NCBI GenBank assembly: GCA_038277395.1
Contig: CM076197.1
Location: forward strand, 77,981,951 to 78,045,950
Direction: 5' to 3'
DNA from: Dryocosmus kuriphilus
Lineage: Eukaryota; Arthropoda; Insecta; Hymenoptera; Cynipidae
Length of the DNA stretch: 64,000 nucleotides
In this document: positions 54,877 to 64,000 of the stretch, one piece after another
How positions within the stretch are numbered: position 1 is the first letter of the stretch
Layout of the letters: the number at the start of each line of letters is the position of its first letter
Position numbers and translations under genes: made by a program
Notes under the pieces: generated by a model
What the model was told of the DNA's origin: nothing
The model's database searches: none
What the model saw: only the letters and a program-made list of their open reading frames with translations

Positions 54877-55228
54877 TAGGGTTGTACAAAATTGGTGCGG
54901 TTCGGGTCGGGTTGGATTAGAAAATTTGCCCGCAAACCCGAATTTAATCCTACAACCCCCATCAATCCCGCAAAACCCGAATTCAAACCGCGAACCGACA
55001 TTTAACTTTGAAGCCTTCCAAGACAATTTTAGATCTACATATTACACGGTTCAAATTGTTTGAAAAAAACAGCTACAAATTTTCTTTCAATTCTAAGGTT
55101 GAGTCCGGGTTTTCAGGTTTAATTCAAGTACGCGGGTTAGTTTCAGGTCCACGGACCATCCCGCACATTCGGTAACTCGTAGCTCCTGAGCCGACCCGTA
55201 CGGGTCGAGCTTTTTTTTTACACCCCTA
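54877..55228. mobile_element. hAT-type MITE, 352 bp
   Basis: Left end tagggttgtacaaa and right end tttttacacccctA are inverted repeats. Flanks aagtttcg (54869-54876) and aaatttcg (55229-55236) form an 8-bp TSD with one mismatch. The interior has repeated 'cgggt' and 'acccg' words (gggtcgggttgg near the left, gacccgtacgggtcgagc near the right). It is non-coding, and the ends resemble the TAGGGGTGTA class of hAT MITEs. Confidence 0.78.
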
Positions 55229-55236
55229 AAATTTCG

Positions 55237-55905
55237 TAATTTTTAGTTACAATTATGGAATTTTTGACACTTCGGAAGATTCAGTTACACGTTTCTTTAA
55301 TTTAAAATAAGGTTACTGGAACTTCGAAAATTTATATTTCTAATAACATAGTTAATGTCTCACGAATAATATAATCTATTTCGATATTCTTCGAAAATGT
55401 AAATATATCAAATCCTGAAAATTAAAAAGAATGTTTTCATGTATGGACGACCGTTAAACTTTTTCTGCGATCACTCTCAAACCAAAATATCTTATTCGCA
55501 CACGAGCTTCCTGGCTTAAAACCACATTGGACTTCCCGTATGTTTTCTTGTGTTATTTCAATAGCCTTCCTAATAAGTATTATACCAAATATTTTCCCTG
55601 ACATGCATGTCTATACCAGAAACGATTTCACCATCGGTCTTTTTAATTTCAATTAATCCAATAATGCTTTCCTTTTTACCTCTAAAAAATATTTATACGC
55701 AATTTTACAAATCCGTATTTTTGAAACGTTTATTTTTAGTCCATCTCTATAAACAACTTCTACATGGTTTATGTGCTTTTATAGAATTAAGGAATTTCCA
55801 TAAGGTTCTTTAAAGAAAAATCAATCACCTGTGCTCACTCGGTATGGATGTAACCTTCGGGGATTTACGTAGTATAACCAAAGTACCCATCAGTAGAGAA
55901 CCAGA
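55237..55905 (-). pseudogene. LINE reverse-transcriptase fragment
   Basis: The minus strand (about 55450-55610) reads SGKIFGIILIRKAIEITQEN followed by IREVQCGFKPGSSCANKIF. This is the 'GKI--RIL--R----------E-QCGFRKGRSC-DQIF' block of LINE reverse transcriptases. The rest of 55237-55905 is AT-rich and without clear motifs. The fragment is short and frameless beyond the block. Confidence 0.7.
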
Positions 55906-56990
55906 GTCGAAATTGAAGCTCTATTTTGATGCTCTTACTGTGCTACATAAGCCCTGCTTTCGTACTATAGCTGCTAATAAAGCACTACTTTGACGGTATA
56001 GCCTCTACATTCAATTTTGTACACCTTAAATTTTCGAATGGAAGACCCTTCTTAAATGCTGCAGGTGCTATTTAGGCACTACTTTGACACTTCAGCCTCT
56101 ACGTTCAATTTTGTACACCTTCAATATTTGAACGGATTTTTACTTGAATGCTATAGCTGCTAGGTAGCAAAGGTCTTCCAACCGTTGGTGTCCCTGCTGA
56201 CGCGTCCTGATTTTGTCGTCAGAGCAGCGCATAGTGCGGCATTTTCGTCTCAGCAAGTCGGTATAAATATATAGTTGATTGCAGATTGGAGAATAATGGT
56301 TCGAGAAACTGTATTGGAAATATATGGAGAAAACATTGTAAACTTCTCGGCCACTGGGAAACGGATGCATCACCCAGAAATTGTCGCCAAGCAAGATGTC
56401 TGCAGGTCGTGGGCCAAACAATAATACCAATTGCATGGGACTTCACTTTTTTTTCTTTTAATGACATGAACAAAAATGATTTCTAATCATAAGTATATTT
56501 GGATATTATTTTGAATTTTTCAGAAGCTATTTAATTAAATAATAAAATCGATCATTTCTTTCACCATTTTGTTATTTAATTGGATAAATTTTGACAAATA
56601 AAAAATAATATCCAAATACACTTATAATTAAAAATAACATTTTTTCCATGTTACTAAAAAAATAAAGTTTCGTTCCATGCAGCTGGTATTATTGTTTGGC
56701 CCTCAGCCTAAAAACATCTTGAATTTTCCACACTCAATCCAAAATACCTTATGCTTAAGATGGAAGGCGCTGATTGGTCGCGGTAGAGGCTAGAATTCTT
56801 AGAATTCAGGCCTTTGACGTTCTAAGTGGAGAATCGACATTTTTGTGCCGTTTGTAGCTTCAAAGTAGGGCCTAATAACTACTGAAATCATTATCCATTA
56901 CATTCATCAGAACCTACTTTACTGCTGCTTTACCCCAACCTAAGGTAGCAGTTGTAGCATCAAAGTAGTGCCTTTTCGACTCGGGAATCG
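55905..56990. mobile_element. Foldback element with subterminal repeats
   Basis: The mirror pairs are gcactactttgac (55982) with gtagcatcaaagtagtgcc (56955-56973), and gggccaaacaataatacca (56412) with tggtattattgtttggccc (56683-56701), among others toward a centre near 56545. The left arm also contains a direct repeat of about 95 bp ('cctctacattcaattttgta' and 'caccttaa' near 56003; 'cctctacgttcaattttgta' and 'caccttca' near 56097). No coding capacity. Confidence 0.75.
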
Positions 56991-57162
56991 CTGACTAGTA
57001 TAAGGACTATTCCCGTGAAAAAGAATAACTTTTACAAATCTTCGATATTTCATGCGTGTATTCAAAAAACGTGTGATGAAATGAAAAACAATTGTGACAC
57101 TTTACCAAACACAAAAAATTTTTAGATTTCTTTTGAATCTAATTATTTTTAGGAGAAGTTGA

Positions 57163-57172
57163 AGAATGTAAA
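57163..57172. repeat. TSD of I-like LINE (left)
   Basis: agaatgtaaa is repeated at 59166-59175, directly after the poly(A) tail. Confidence 0.8.
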
Positions 57173-59165
57173 ATTGATTCATATACACCAATTTTCTCAA
57201 CAATGACTGCAGAACCGTTTACAGAGGCACCCCACAAGGTGGTATTCTCAGCCCGCTACTTTACATACTCTATGTCTCTCAAATCACTGCTAACCTGTCT
57301 ACAAATGTTTTCGTTTCTGAATTTGCTGATGATAAAAATCTACACAAAATTGGTTTAGATATTGCTCCTCTTAAAACAGTATTCATACATTTTAATAATG
57401 CAGGCATACGGCCGGGCGAAACTCGTATTAAAATTAAAAATACTGAAATCGTTTCAACTAACACCACTCGATTCTTGGGCATCATATTTGATTATAAAAT
57501 GTCGATTATTCCACACCTACAGTATGTTATTAAAAGATGTAAGAAATCCTTAAACCTAATTAAATTTCTTTGCAGCACATGGTGGGGTGCTAGTCCTGAA
57601 ACGTTAATTACCTTATACAAGAGTTATATTAGATCAATCATAGAATATGGTTGTTTCATCTACTACTATGACAAAGAAAATTTCTTTACCAAATTAGAAA
57701 AAGTTCAAAACACTGCTATCAGAGCTTCCTTAGGTCATCGAATTACTACGGCTAGAATTATATTAACAGCTGAATCCAAACTTGTTGTTATTAAAGAAAG
57801 AATTATATACTTATGTAAAAGCTACTTATCTAAAATTGTATCTACTTCCTGCTCTTCAGTACTTAAAAACGTTAATAGTTATTGCCAAATAGTTAAAAAA
57901 GCCAAACATAATCCGAAAAATATCATTCTTCCATGTTTTGAATCTCTCTCGGGTGTAAACAACATTAATAAAAGAGACAAAGCTAGTGTTTTTTGTCATG
58001 ATTACAAATCTATTTATTCTCCTATTTCGATTAACACACATTTTGGCCGTTTTTTTTTAAAAAAGTCCACAAATCCTAATGCTCTGTTTAACGAAATTTT
58101 CTCCAACATAGATGGACTAAGAATATTTACAGATGGCAGCAATTCAACTGAATCGCCTCATGTTGGTTCTGCTTGTATATGCAGTGACTTAAACATAATA
58201 TGTGTTAAAAAACCATAGACAAAATCGCTTCAGTTTTTACAGCTGAATCAATTGCTTTAAGAGATGTGTTAGATACCGGTTTATGTTACAAAAATAGGAA
58301 CATTCTAATTTTCTCTGATTCCCTCAGCGTTCTACAAAGCCTTCAGTCTACTCATTTAGATATTAAAACTAATGATTATATTATTCAAATCAAAGAAAAG
58401 TATATTCAGTTTCACACTGACAAGAATGACAACACTACAATTACTTTATATTGGGTTCCATTGCACGTGGGAATAGTTGAAAATGAGAATGTTGACAGAT
58501 GCGCTAAGCAAGCTGCTGATTCTCAAGAAGTTGGTATTTTACTCGTTCCGTTCACAGACTTACAAGAGAAGTTTAAAAAACAGATGTTTCATAATAATCA
58601 TGAATATCTCATTAAGCCTGAACATGGCACTGGTAGAATCTATTTCCAATCTTATTATAACAATAAACGCAAACCTTGGTATTCTAAATATAATTTAGAT
58701 AGAGAATTTATTGTTACGATCAATCGTCTGAGATGCAATCACTACCATCTAGCAGCTTCACTAGCTCGAATTGGGATAATTCCAAATTCTAAATGTAATT
58801 GTAACAAATACGATGAAAATTTGAATCATGTTCTTTTCCAATATGAATTATATAAGGGAAAAAGAATCAAATTTCTTGAAAATCTTAAAAAGATTAAACT
58901 TCAGTTGCCCTTAAACATAGAATCTCTGATCCTCGAACCAAACATCGCAGCTTGCCAATGCATACTTAAGTTTTTCAAAGATTGTAATTTAAAAATTTTA
59001 AATTTAGCTATGTCCGTTCATAGTTCACAGTAAGTTTATTTAATAGTTATACCATTCTTCATTATGTCATCATATAATCTGTTAAAACCAATGCTCAGCT
59101 AATCTTTGTAAAGCTGAAATTAATCTTATGAAAGATTAGAAAGGCTTAATAAAAAAAAAAAAAAA
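57173..59165 (+). mobile_element. 5'-truncated I-like LINE with poly(A) and TSD
   Basis: It begins inside the reverse transcriptase and runs through RNase H to a 17-nt poly(A) run ending at about 59166. TSDs of at least 10 bp flank it. The 5' truncation and A-tail are typical of target-primed insertion. Confidence 0.9.
57178..59033 (+). pseudogene. I-like LINE ORF2: reverse transcriptase end and RNase H
   Basis: The frame is open from 57178 to 58218. It shows RTVYRGTPQGGILSPLLYIL (motif B), EFADDKNLHKIG (motif C), TTRFLGIIFDYKMS, and the thumb/connection region. RNase H follows. Its catalytic residues are recognisable as Asp in IFTDGS (58122), Glu in TAESIAL (after a one-base shift near 58215), Asp in IFSDSLSVLQSL (58315), and Asp in ENVDRCAKQAAD (58490). 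The last part (58266-59033) has a Cys-rich C-terminal zone (RLRCNHYHLAASLARIG, CNCNKYDENLNHVLF). This combination is typical of I-clade LINEs. It has one frameshift and lost its 5' end. Confidence 0.88.
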
Positions 59166-59175
59166 AAGAATGTAA

Positions 59176-60289
59176 AGTTTTTCGAAACTTTTGCTCTGTA
59201 ATGACCAACTCAGTGAATGTTTAATGACTTACTAATTTTTATATACAAATTCTAAAATTGATGTGTGCGTTGAAAAATGGGATATGAAAAACCAATCGCC
59301 CTACTTCTTGAAAAAAAAAGAAACCACCACTTATTCAGAATAAAATGAAAAATAAAACCATAATTATTATCATAGAACAAATCTACTATTTGAGCTTTTA
59401 TTCCAGTGGAACTCTTTTCGAGGGACAATCTTATTTCTTAAAGACGTGCGTAGTAACAATCAGTTTTAGAAAAAGAATTAAGTAGGAAGATGCTCACTTG
59501 CAGAATAATGCAAGTTGGAGATAAGTGCAACCTCTTGTGCAACATTTTGAAACGTGGAAAGGATTCGCTTGTAACTTTTAGCCATCCGTCTGTCAAATAT
59601 TAGCAACTGAGGTTGCAGAGTTGCATAAGATTGGTTGTAGGCAAATTGTAGGTATGTTTTTGAAGAATACAAGGACCATAAGGATATACGACCAAAAATT
59701 GCAGAATCTCGTTGGAACAACAGACTCCATCCTGAGTTTTCGATCTTCTTAAAATCTGCAATATATCATTCAAATCGATTGTGATATTTTCAGTGACTCT
59801 GCTTGACCTTTCATAGCAGCTTCACTTGCAGGTGGTCGGGTAGATGCCACGATTCGTCAGTTTTCGGACTTCTTCTGCCAAGGATAACTTTTTTAGATTG
59901 TACAGAAATCTAATCCCTGAATTTCATTACTTTTCGTGAAAACATATATTCTATTTTTGTATAGACCTTTAATAAAATATCTCTATTCAGTCATGATGAA
60001 GATAGTGTTTACTCTGGTTATGGAAATAGAAACGATAAATGATAAATTGTTCCACTATCTTATACAAAACATGACTGTCTTTTTAAATTGAATAAATGTG
60101 TTAACATTATCATTTGTGGACGTCTAGATATGAAAGAGGCCCTTATGGTCGATAAGTAGTTACGTATAGTAGATTGTGTACCACGGAGCGTAAGTCGGTC
60201 TTTAGCATTGTATACTGAGGTTGTTGAATTACATAAGACAGACTTTAGCTTCATGGCGCACATTATACTTTATGCACCAAAAGCATGAT
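59176..60289. other. Non-coding stretch, possibly 5' part of Transib remnant
   Basis: No motif could be identified with confidence. Weakly coding-like frames occur on both strands (59478-59720 minus; 60060-60280 plus). Confidence 0.4.
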
Positions 60290-61400
60290 TTGCAAGTTTC
60301 GTACCCCCCGATTATCATGTATCGCAGGGGAGGACTGACTCGGCCAATCAAATTACGATTCCTCAATCAAGGAAACCACTGATTAAACTCTTGCTGAAAT
60401 CGAATGTATTGAAAATCAAATAAATACGTTTGAGCCTTTCGTTACAACCGTTGACGGGAAACAAATGAAAATAACCCACACTTTACACTTAACAATGTCT
60501 GACGGAAAAGTTATAAACACAGTAACAAATACAACATTTTCCATGCGATATATGTCATATCTCTGCGGTGCAACTTCAAAAGAATTTAATAATATCAATC
60601 AAGTTTGCATGCGAGAAATTGATTTAACCTGTTTGCGATTTGAAGTGTCCTATTTACATGCGTGGATAAGGTTTTTCGAATATTTTCTACATCTTGGGTA
60701 TAAGATCGAATTGAAAAAATGACAGTCGCGTTCGAAAATTGATAAAGAAGCTGTATCGAGCCGTAAAAAAACTATTCATACCTTGGGATTAAAAGTTGAC
60801 TTTGCAAATCCAGGCTTTGGAAACACGAATAACGGCAACACAGCAAGACGATCTTTCGAAAACGCTTCTGAATCAGCTCACATTCAGGGAGTAGATGAAG
60901 AAGTGATAAGGAAAAGCCACGTCTTGCTGCAATTCGTTGTCAGTGGCTTTGCGATTGACGTCGAAAAATTCAAAGGGTACAAAAAAAAGGTATTGCGAAA
61001 CAACTCGTCGAATTGTATCCTTGGTACTATATGCCCACCGCTGTTCATAAGATACTTATTCAGGCTCATGAAGTAATCGAATATGCGCCATTGCCAATCG
61101 GACAATTATTCGAAGATGCACAGGAGGCTCGAAACAAAGACATACACAAATTCCGCGAACAGTTTTCGCGTAAAATTTCCCGCACAGCAACAATGAGAGA
61201 TGTGTTTCAAAAACTCCTTGCATCTTCGGATCACTGATTACAAGCCTAACTTGCACTCAGACGAAGAAAAACGCAAGTTTTTCCGAAGAAGCAAAAACAC
61301 TCTACAACTTGAAAATTATTCTACTGAAATGACTTGTATAGTTGACAAAGTCGAAAACAACGAATTGACTCCTTCCGAAAGCGATGACGATGTACAATAG
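60290..61400 (+). pseudogene. Transib (RAG1-related) transposase remnant
   Basis: Plus-strand frames cover the Transib core in order. They are THTLHLTMSDGKVINTVT and LCGATSKEFNN (second Cys of the zinc-binding pair replaced), then VSYLHAWIRFFEYFLHLGYK, LGLKVDFANPGFGNTNNGNT with ARRSFEN, YPWYYMPTAVHKILIQAHEV, and LPIGQLFEDAQEARNKDIHK. The last carries the acidic residue region equivalent to the third catalytic residue. ATMRDVFQKLLASSD follows, with a tail ending at 61398-61400. The spacing of LKV...GNTARR, the EDAQEARNK block and the MRDVF block matches the RAG1 core. Stops and shifts occur near 60722, 61000-61020 and 61236. Terminal repeats were not found. Confidence 0.8.
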
Positions 61401-62533
61401 GAAACATTGCGTTATTTACTGTATAATTATCGAATATTCTTTGGCATATTCTTACTATTATTGCATTGCGTTTAATAATAAAAATACTTTACTTGCTGCC
61501 TATTGTATTGTTATTTTTTTACATTTCGTGAAAATATTTAAAATGAACAGTATCATATTAGCTATTCCAGTGAAGCAACTTGTTTTCAACTTCCAGACTT
61601 ACGTAAAGGTATTTTCCCATAAATCATCCGCCATATTGGATCCGCCATTATCTTTTTTAAAATTTTGACTTCGGATTCGTAATCAGCGACCTCGAAAACC
61701 CCCTTATACCAATTTTGAAAAAAATCCAATATTTATTTAGCATACTCGTCTGCCATATTGGATCCGCCATTTTGTTTTTGAAATTTTTGACACCGGATTA
61801 GTAACTAGCGACCCCAAAAACCCTTGAGTGATAGAATTTGGCTCATTTTATGAGAATTTTATAGTTTTGGCCAGCTTTTAGGTTTTTCAACCACTGTGCG
61901 GCGGGTCGAATCGCTTCAATTCACTTTTAGGGCTGGTTAACAAGATTTTTACCGAGCCGGTTGATACTTCCTAATCCCTTCAGTTTCAAAAAATTAAAAA
62001 ATTTCCAAATGTTTTAAAAAATATCTCCCGCCCCCTCTCTCTCACTCTATGTACCTCTTCCCTTTGTTTGTAGGTTTATCACGTACAATATATATTGCTT
62101 TGATGCTCCAACAGTACGGAGGACAGTAATACCTACGGGGAGAAAGCAACTTCGCATGCGCCAGTTCTCATTATTGGCCTAGTAAAATAATGAGACTATT
62201 ATTGTACTGCTCCCACCACTGGCCGATAACAGGCTACTTAAGTGGCTGAAAATAGGCACGTAATACGCGTGAATCATGCCTGTGGTGTATAAAGTCATAT
62301 AGATGGAGAAATTCCCGACAATTTAAGCCCAAAATGAACCCTCTAGGTTGAAAAAACAGTCACCGAGGCATTTTTGAAGTTGAAACTTCGAAAAACCGCT
62401 TTTCGAGAAAGACGCATCTAAAGTTGGCAAGTCCCATAAACGCGCATGTTATATATTATATATTTCGAATATGAACTAGAACCACTTCGTGTTGCTTCCT
62501 GGATATTAGAATAGTGCCAACAGATTCAGTATA
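61401..62533. other. Non-coding stretch with a two-unit repeat
   Basis: Two units of about 120 bp (61625-61720 and 61745-61835) share 'gccatattggatccgccat', 'tttttgac', 'cggattcgtaatcagcgacc' and 'aaaaaccc'. Positions 62165-62230 share an inverted repeat with 34130-34215. A pyrimidine-rich piece lies at 62025-62060. No gene. Confidence 0.65.
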
Positions 62534-63486
62534 CGAGGCATGTCCAGAAAGTAAGTGTACTGGTACTCTCACAGCTATAGGGAATACTTTTTCGTCATGT
62601 TGGCAACACTGCCGCGTAGCCTGACCCCTCCCCTCCAAGGCGAGACCAATCCGCGGTTAGTGTGTTGAAAACTCTTGACGCAGTAGCATCTCTCGCGAAA
62701 AATGTCGATCGTACCTCCCGCCAAGTGCGAAATTCGCGCCGTCATTCGCTACCTCGTTGTGAAGGGAAAAGCTCCAGTTGAGATTTATAAAGAGGTGAAA
62801 ACTGTTTACGGTAATGGAGCTATGAATCGTACGAGTGTGTACAAGTGGTGTCGCGAATTTAAAAATGGCCGTACTTCCGTGCATGACGATCAGAGGAGCG
62901 GAAGACCTTTAATTGTGACTGACGAACTTGTGCATCCATGTTTTGGGACCATAAAGACATAGTTTTGATTGAATATCTGTCTCACAGGGAGACCATCAAC
63001 GCGGCAAGATACTGTGAGACGCTGAAAAAATTGAAAAGGGCGATTCAGAGTAAAGAGGGGCATGCTGATGAAGGGAGTCTGCCTGCTGCATGACAATGCC
63101 AAACCTCACACGGCCAACGCCACGAAGCAACTCCTGGACTCTTTTGGATGGGACGTTTTGAACCACCCCCCGTATTCCCCTGACCTGGCCCCTTCAGATT
63201 TTCATCTCTTCACTTCCCTGAAGGCGCACATGGGTGGAAACAAGTTTTCAACGGACGAGGAGGTGAAGGGGGAGGTGGAGAATTGGGCGAAAGAGCTGGC
63301 GGGAGACTTCTCGAGGCAGGCATCAAAAAATTAATCCTGCGGCTCACCACTTGCATCGGGAGGGATGGTGACTATGTCGAAAAATAACTTACATATGTAC
63401 AAGTGTAACCAACTATGTTTCTGTTTTAATAAATTTTTTTTGAAGCCTACATAAATTGAGTACACTTACTTTCTGGACGTGCCTCG
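62534..63486 (+). mobile_element. Mariner element, internally deleted (copy 2 of pair)
   Basis: 953 bp, flanked by TA (62532-62533 and 63487-63488). Ends cgaggcatgtccagaaagta and tactttctggacgtgcctcg are inverted repeats. It is the same family as 38170-39120. Confidence 0.93.
62702..63387 (+). pseudogene. Mariner transposase, different middle deletion (copy 2)
   Basis: The N-terminus is open for about 80 residues, to VTDELV. A deletion removes the second helix-turn-helix and the first catalytic block. A retained middle piece (MFWDHKDIVLIEYLSHRETI, in another frame near 62940-63000) leads after a shift to LLHDNAKPHTA (second catalytic Asp), YSPDLAPSDFHLF (third Asp, 34 residues between) and the C-terminus. 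The part deleted here is partly present in copy 1, and vice versa. Confidence 0.88.
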
Positions 63487-63488
63487 TA

Positions 63489-63810
63489 GGTTCTAGTATC
63501 ATCCTTTACTTATACTCGAAAATAATTACCTATACCCCGATTTAGAAAAACGCTAATATCTCCTAAACTAGAAACGACCACAAGGGGTCGTGCATAAAGT
63601 ACGTTGACACTGGAGGGAGGGGTGGGTCAATCAAAACCTAGGAATTTTAACACTGGGGGGGGGGGGGGGAGTATACAAAGTAACGTTGAAAAATTTCTTC
63701 TTTAAAATAAGTTTTATTTAATATTTACAGTAATTTACATAAACAGTAAAGTGTGCCTTGATGTGTTACCATCCGAAACATCTAAAAATTTCATTGCAAG
63801 CGAGCATACA
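63489..63810. other. Non-coding stretch with G-run
   Basis: A G-rich segment (ggagggaggggtgggtc, 63612-63628) and 15 consecutive G (63655-63669) lie just after 'gggtcgtgcataaagtacgt'. These have the look of an interspersed repeat. No gene. Confidence 0.5.
63655..63669. repeat. Poly-G run
   Basis: Fifteen G residues. Together with 63612-63628 it could form a G-quadruplex on the plus strand. Confidence 0.85.
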
Positions 63811-64000
63811 TGACAATATAGTAAAAATTTTCGTCGTCGTCTTTTTATTGGACCTGATCTGTCAACACTGCAGACCGTTGCGCCATTAGATAGGTTCAGT
63901 TTAATATTTGGTTATAGAGATTCCCAACGAATCAACGCCAGTGGTTTGATGCCTATTATCAGCGAATTAAGTTCTTGGGTAGCCAAAGGAATTCAATTTA
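63811..64000 (+). other. Open frame running off the window end
   Basis: A frame without stops starts after TGA near 63810 and continues to the last base. It reads RRRLFIGPDLSTLQTVAPLD then RFSLIFGYRDS and ISELSSWVAKGIQF. The composition is protein-like and less AT-rich than the flanks. No domain was recognised. It may be an exon or a transposon fragment whose remainder lies outside. Confidence 0.35.

Overview
The window is AT-rich nuclear DNA of an animal, almost certainly an insect. It has no operons or prokaryotic gene density, it contains spliced genes with eukaryotic signals, and its transposons are mariner, DD41D Tc1/mariner, hAT, Transib, Penelope-like elements, RTE-like and I-like LINEs and foldback elements. 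A hymenopteran or other TE-rich arthropod would fit, but the species cannot be settled from the sequence. Nearly everything recognisable is transposon-derived. Only one likely host gene is visible: a small secreted protein, exon 1 at 31438-31495 and exon 2 at 34415-34746.

Layout. 1-4800: simple repeats, a degenerate ~140-bp tandem array (about 960-2300), and a foldback element with a (TA)n core (4050-4770). 5103-6425: a complete mariner with an unbroken transposase and matching 28-bp terminal inverted repeats. 6583-11061: a Penelope-like element (PLE) whose 3' end is present in inverted duplicate, into which a second, 1.8-kb palindromic PLE-like element has inserted. Each has its own 13-bp target-site duplication (TSD) and carries hammerhead-ribozyme-like motifs. 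11658-15171: a decayed ZMYM1-type hAT transposon with a spliced transposase gene and a 278-bp palindromic MITE inside it. 15390-16430 and 17590-17831: degenerate LINE and PLE fragments. 19180-20530: unassigned moderately GC-rich DNA. 21086-22440 and 28977-30150: two copies of one dispersed repeat. 23645-24857: a DD41D transposase broken by a short gag-only LINE insertion. 26803-28135: a dead second mariner.

31092-34933 holds the secreted-protein gene, with a GATA-site cluster, TATA box, initiator, a GC-AG intron packed with repeats, and a polyadenylation signal. 36131-36560: a Tc1-like fragment. 38170-39120 and 62534-63486: two sister mariner copies with different internal deletions. 39982-42191 and 46213-48378: two ~2.2-kb long-palindrome elements. 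42700-45600: an RTE-like LINE. 48523-53131: a full-length LINE with a 15-bp TSD, whose 5'-truncated sister copy (47258-47812) sits in the neighbouring palindrome. 54877-55228: a hAT-type MITE. 55905-56990: another foldback. 57173-59165: a 5'-truncated I-like LINE with RNase H, poly(A) and TSD. 60290-61400: a Transib (RAG1-related) transposase remnant.

The parts do not form a pathway. The window reads as layers of insertion: several nested insertions can be ordered by their TSDs, and the intact mariner, the palindromic PLE and the 4.6-kb LINE look youngest. The most novel-looking material is the palindromic, ribozyme-bearing PLE architecture and the secreted-protein gene.
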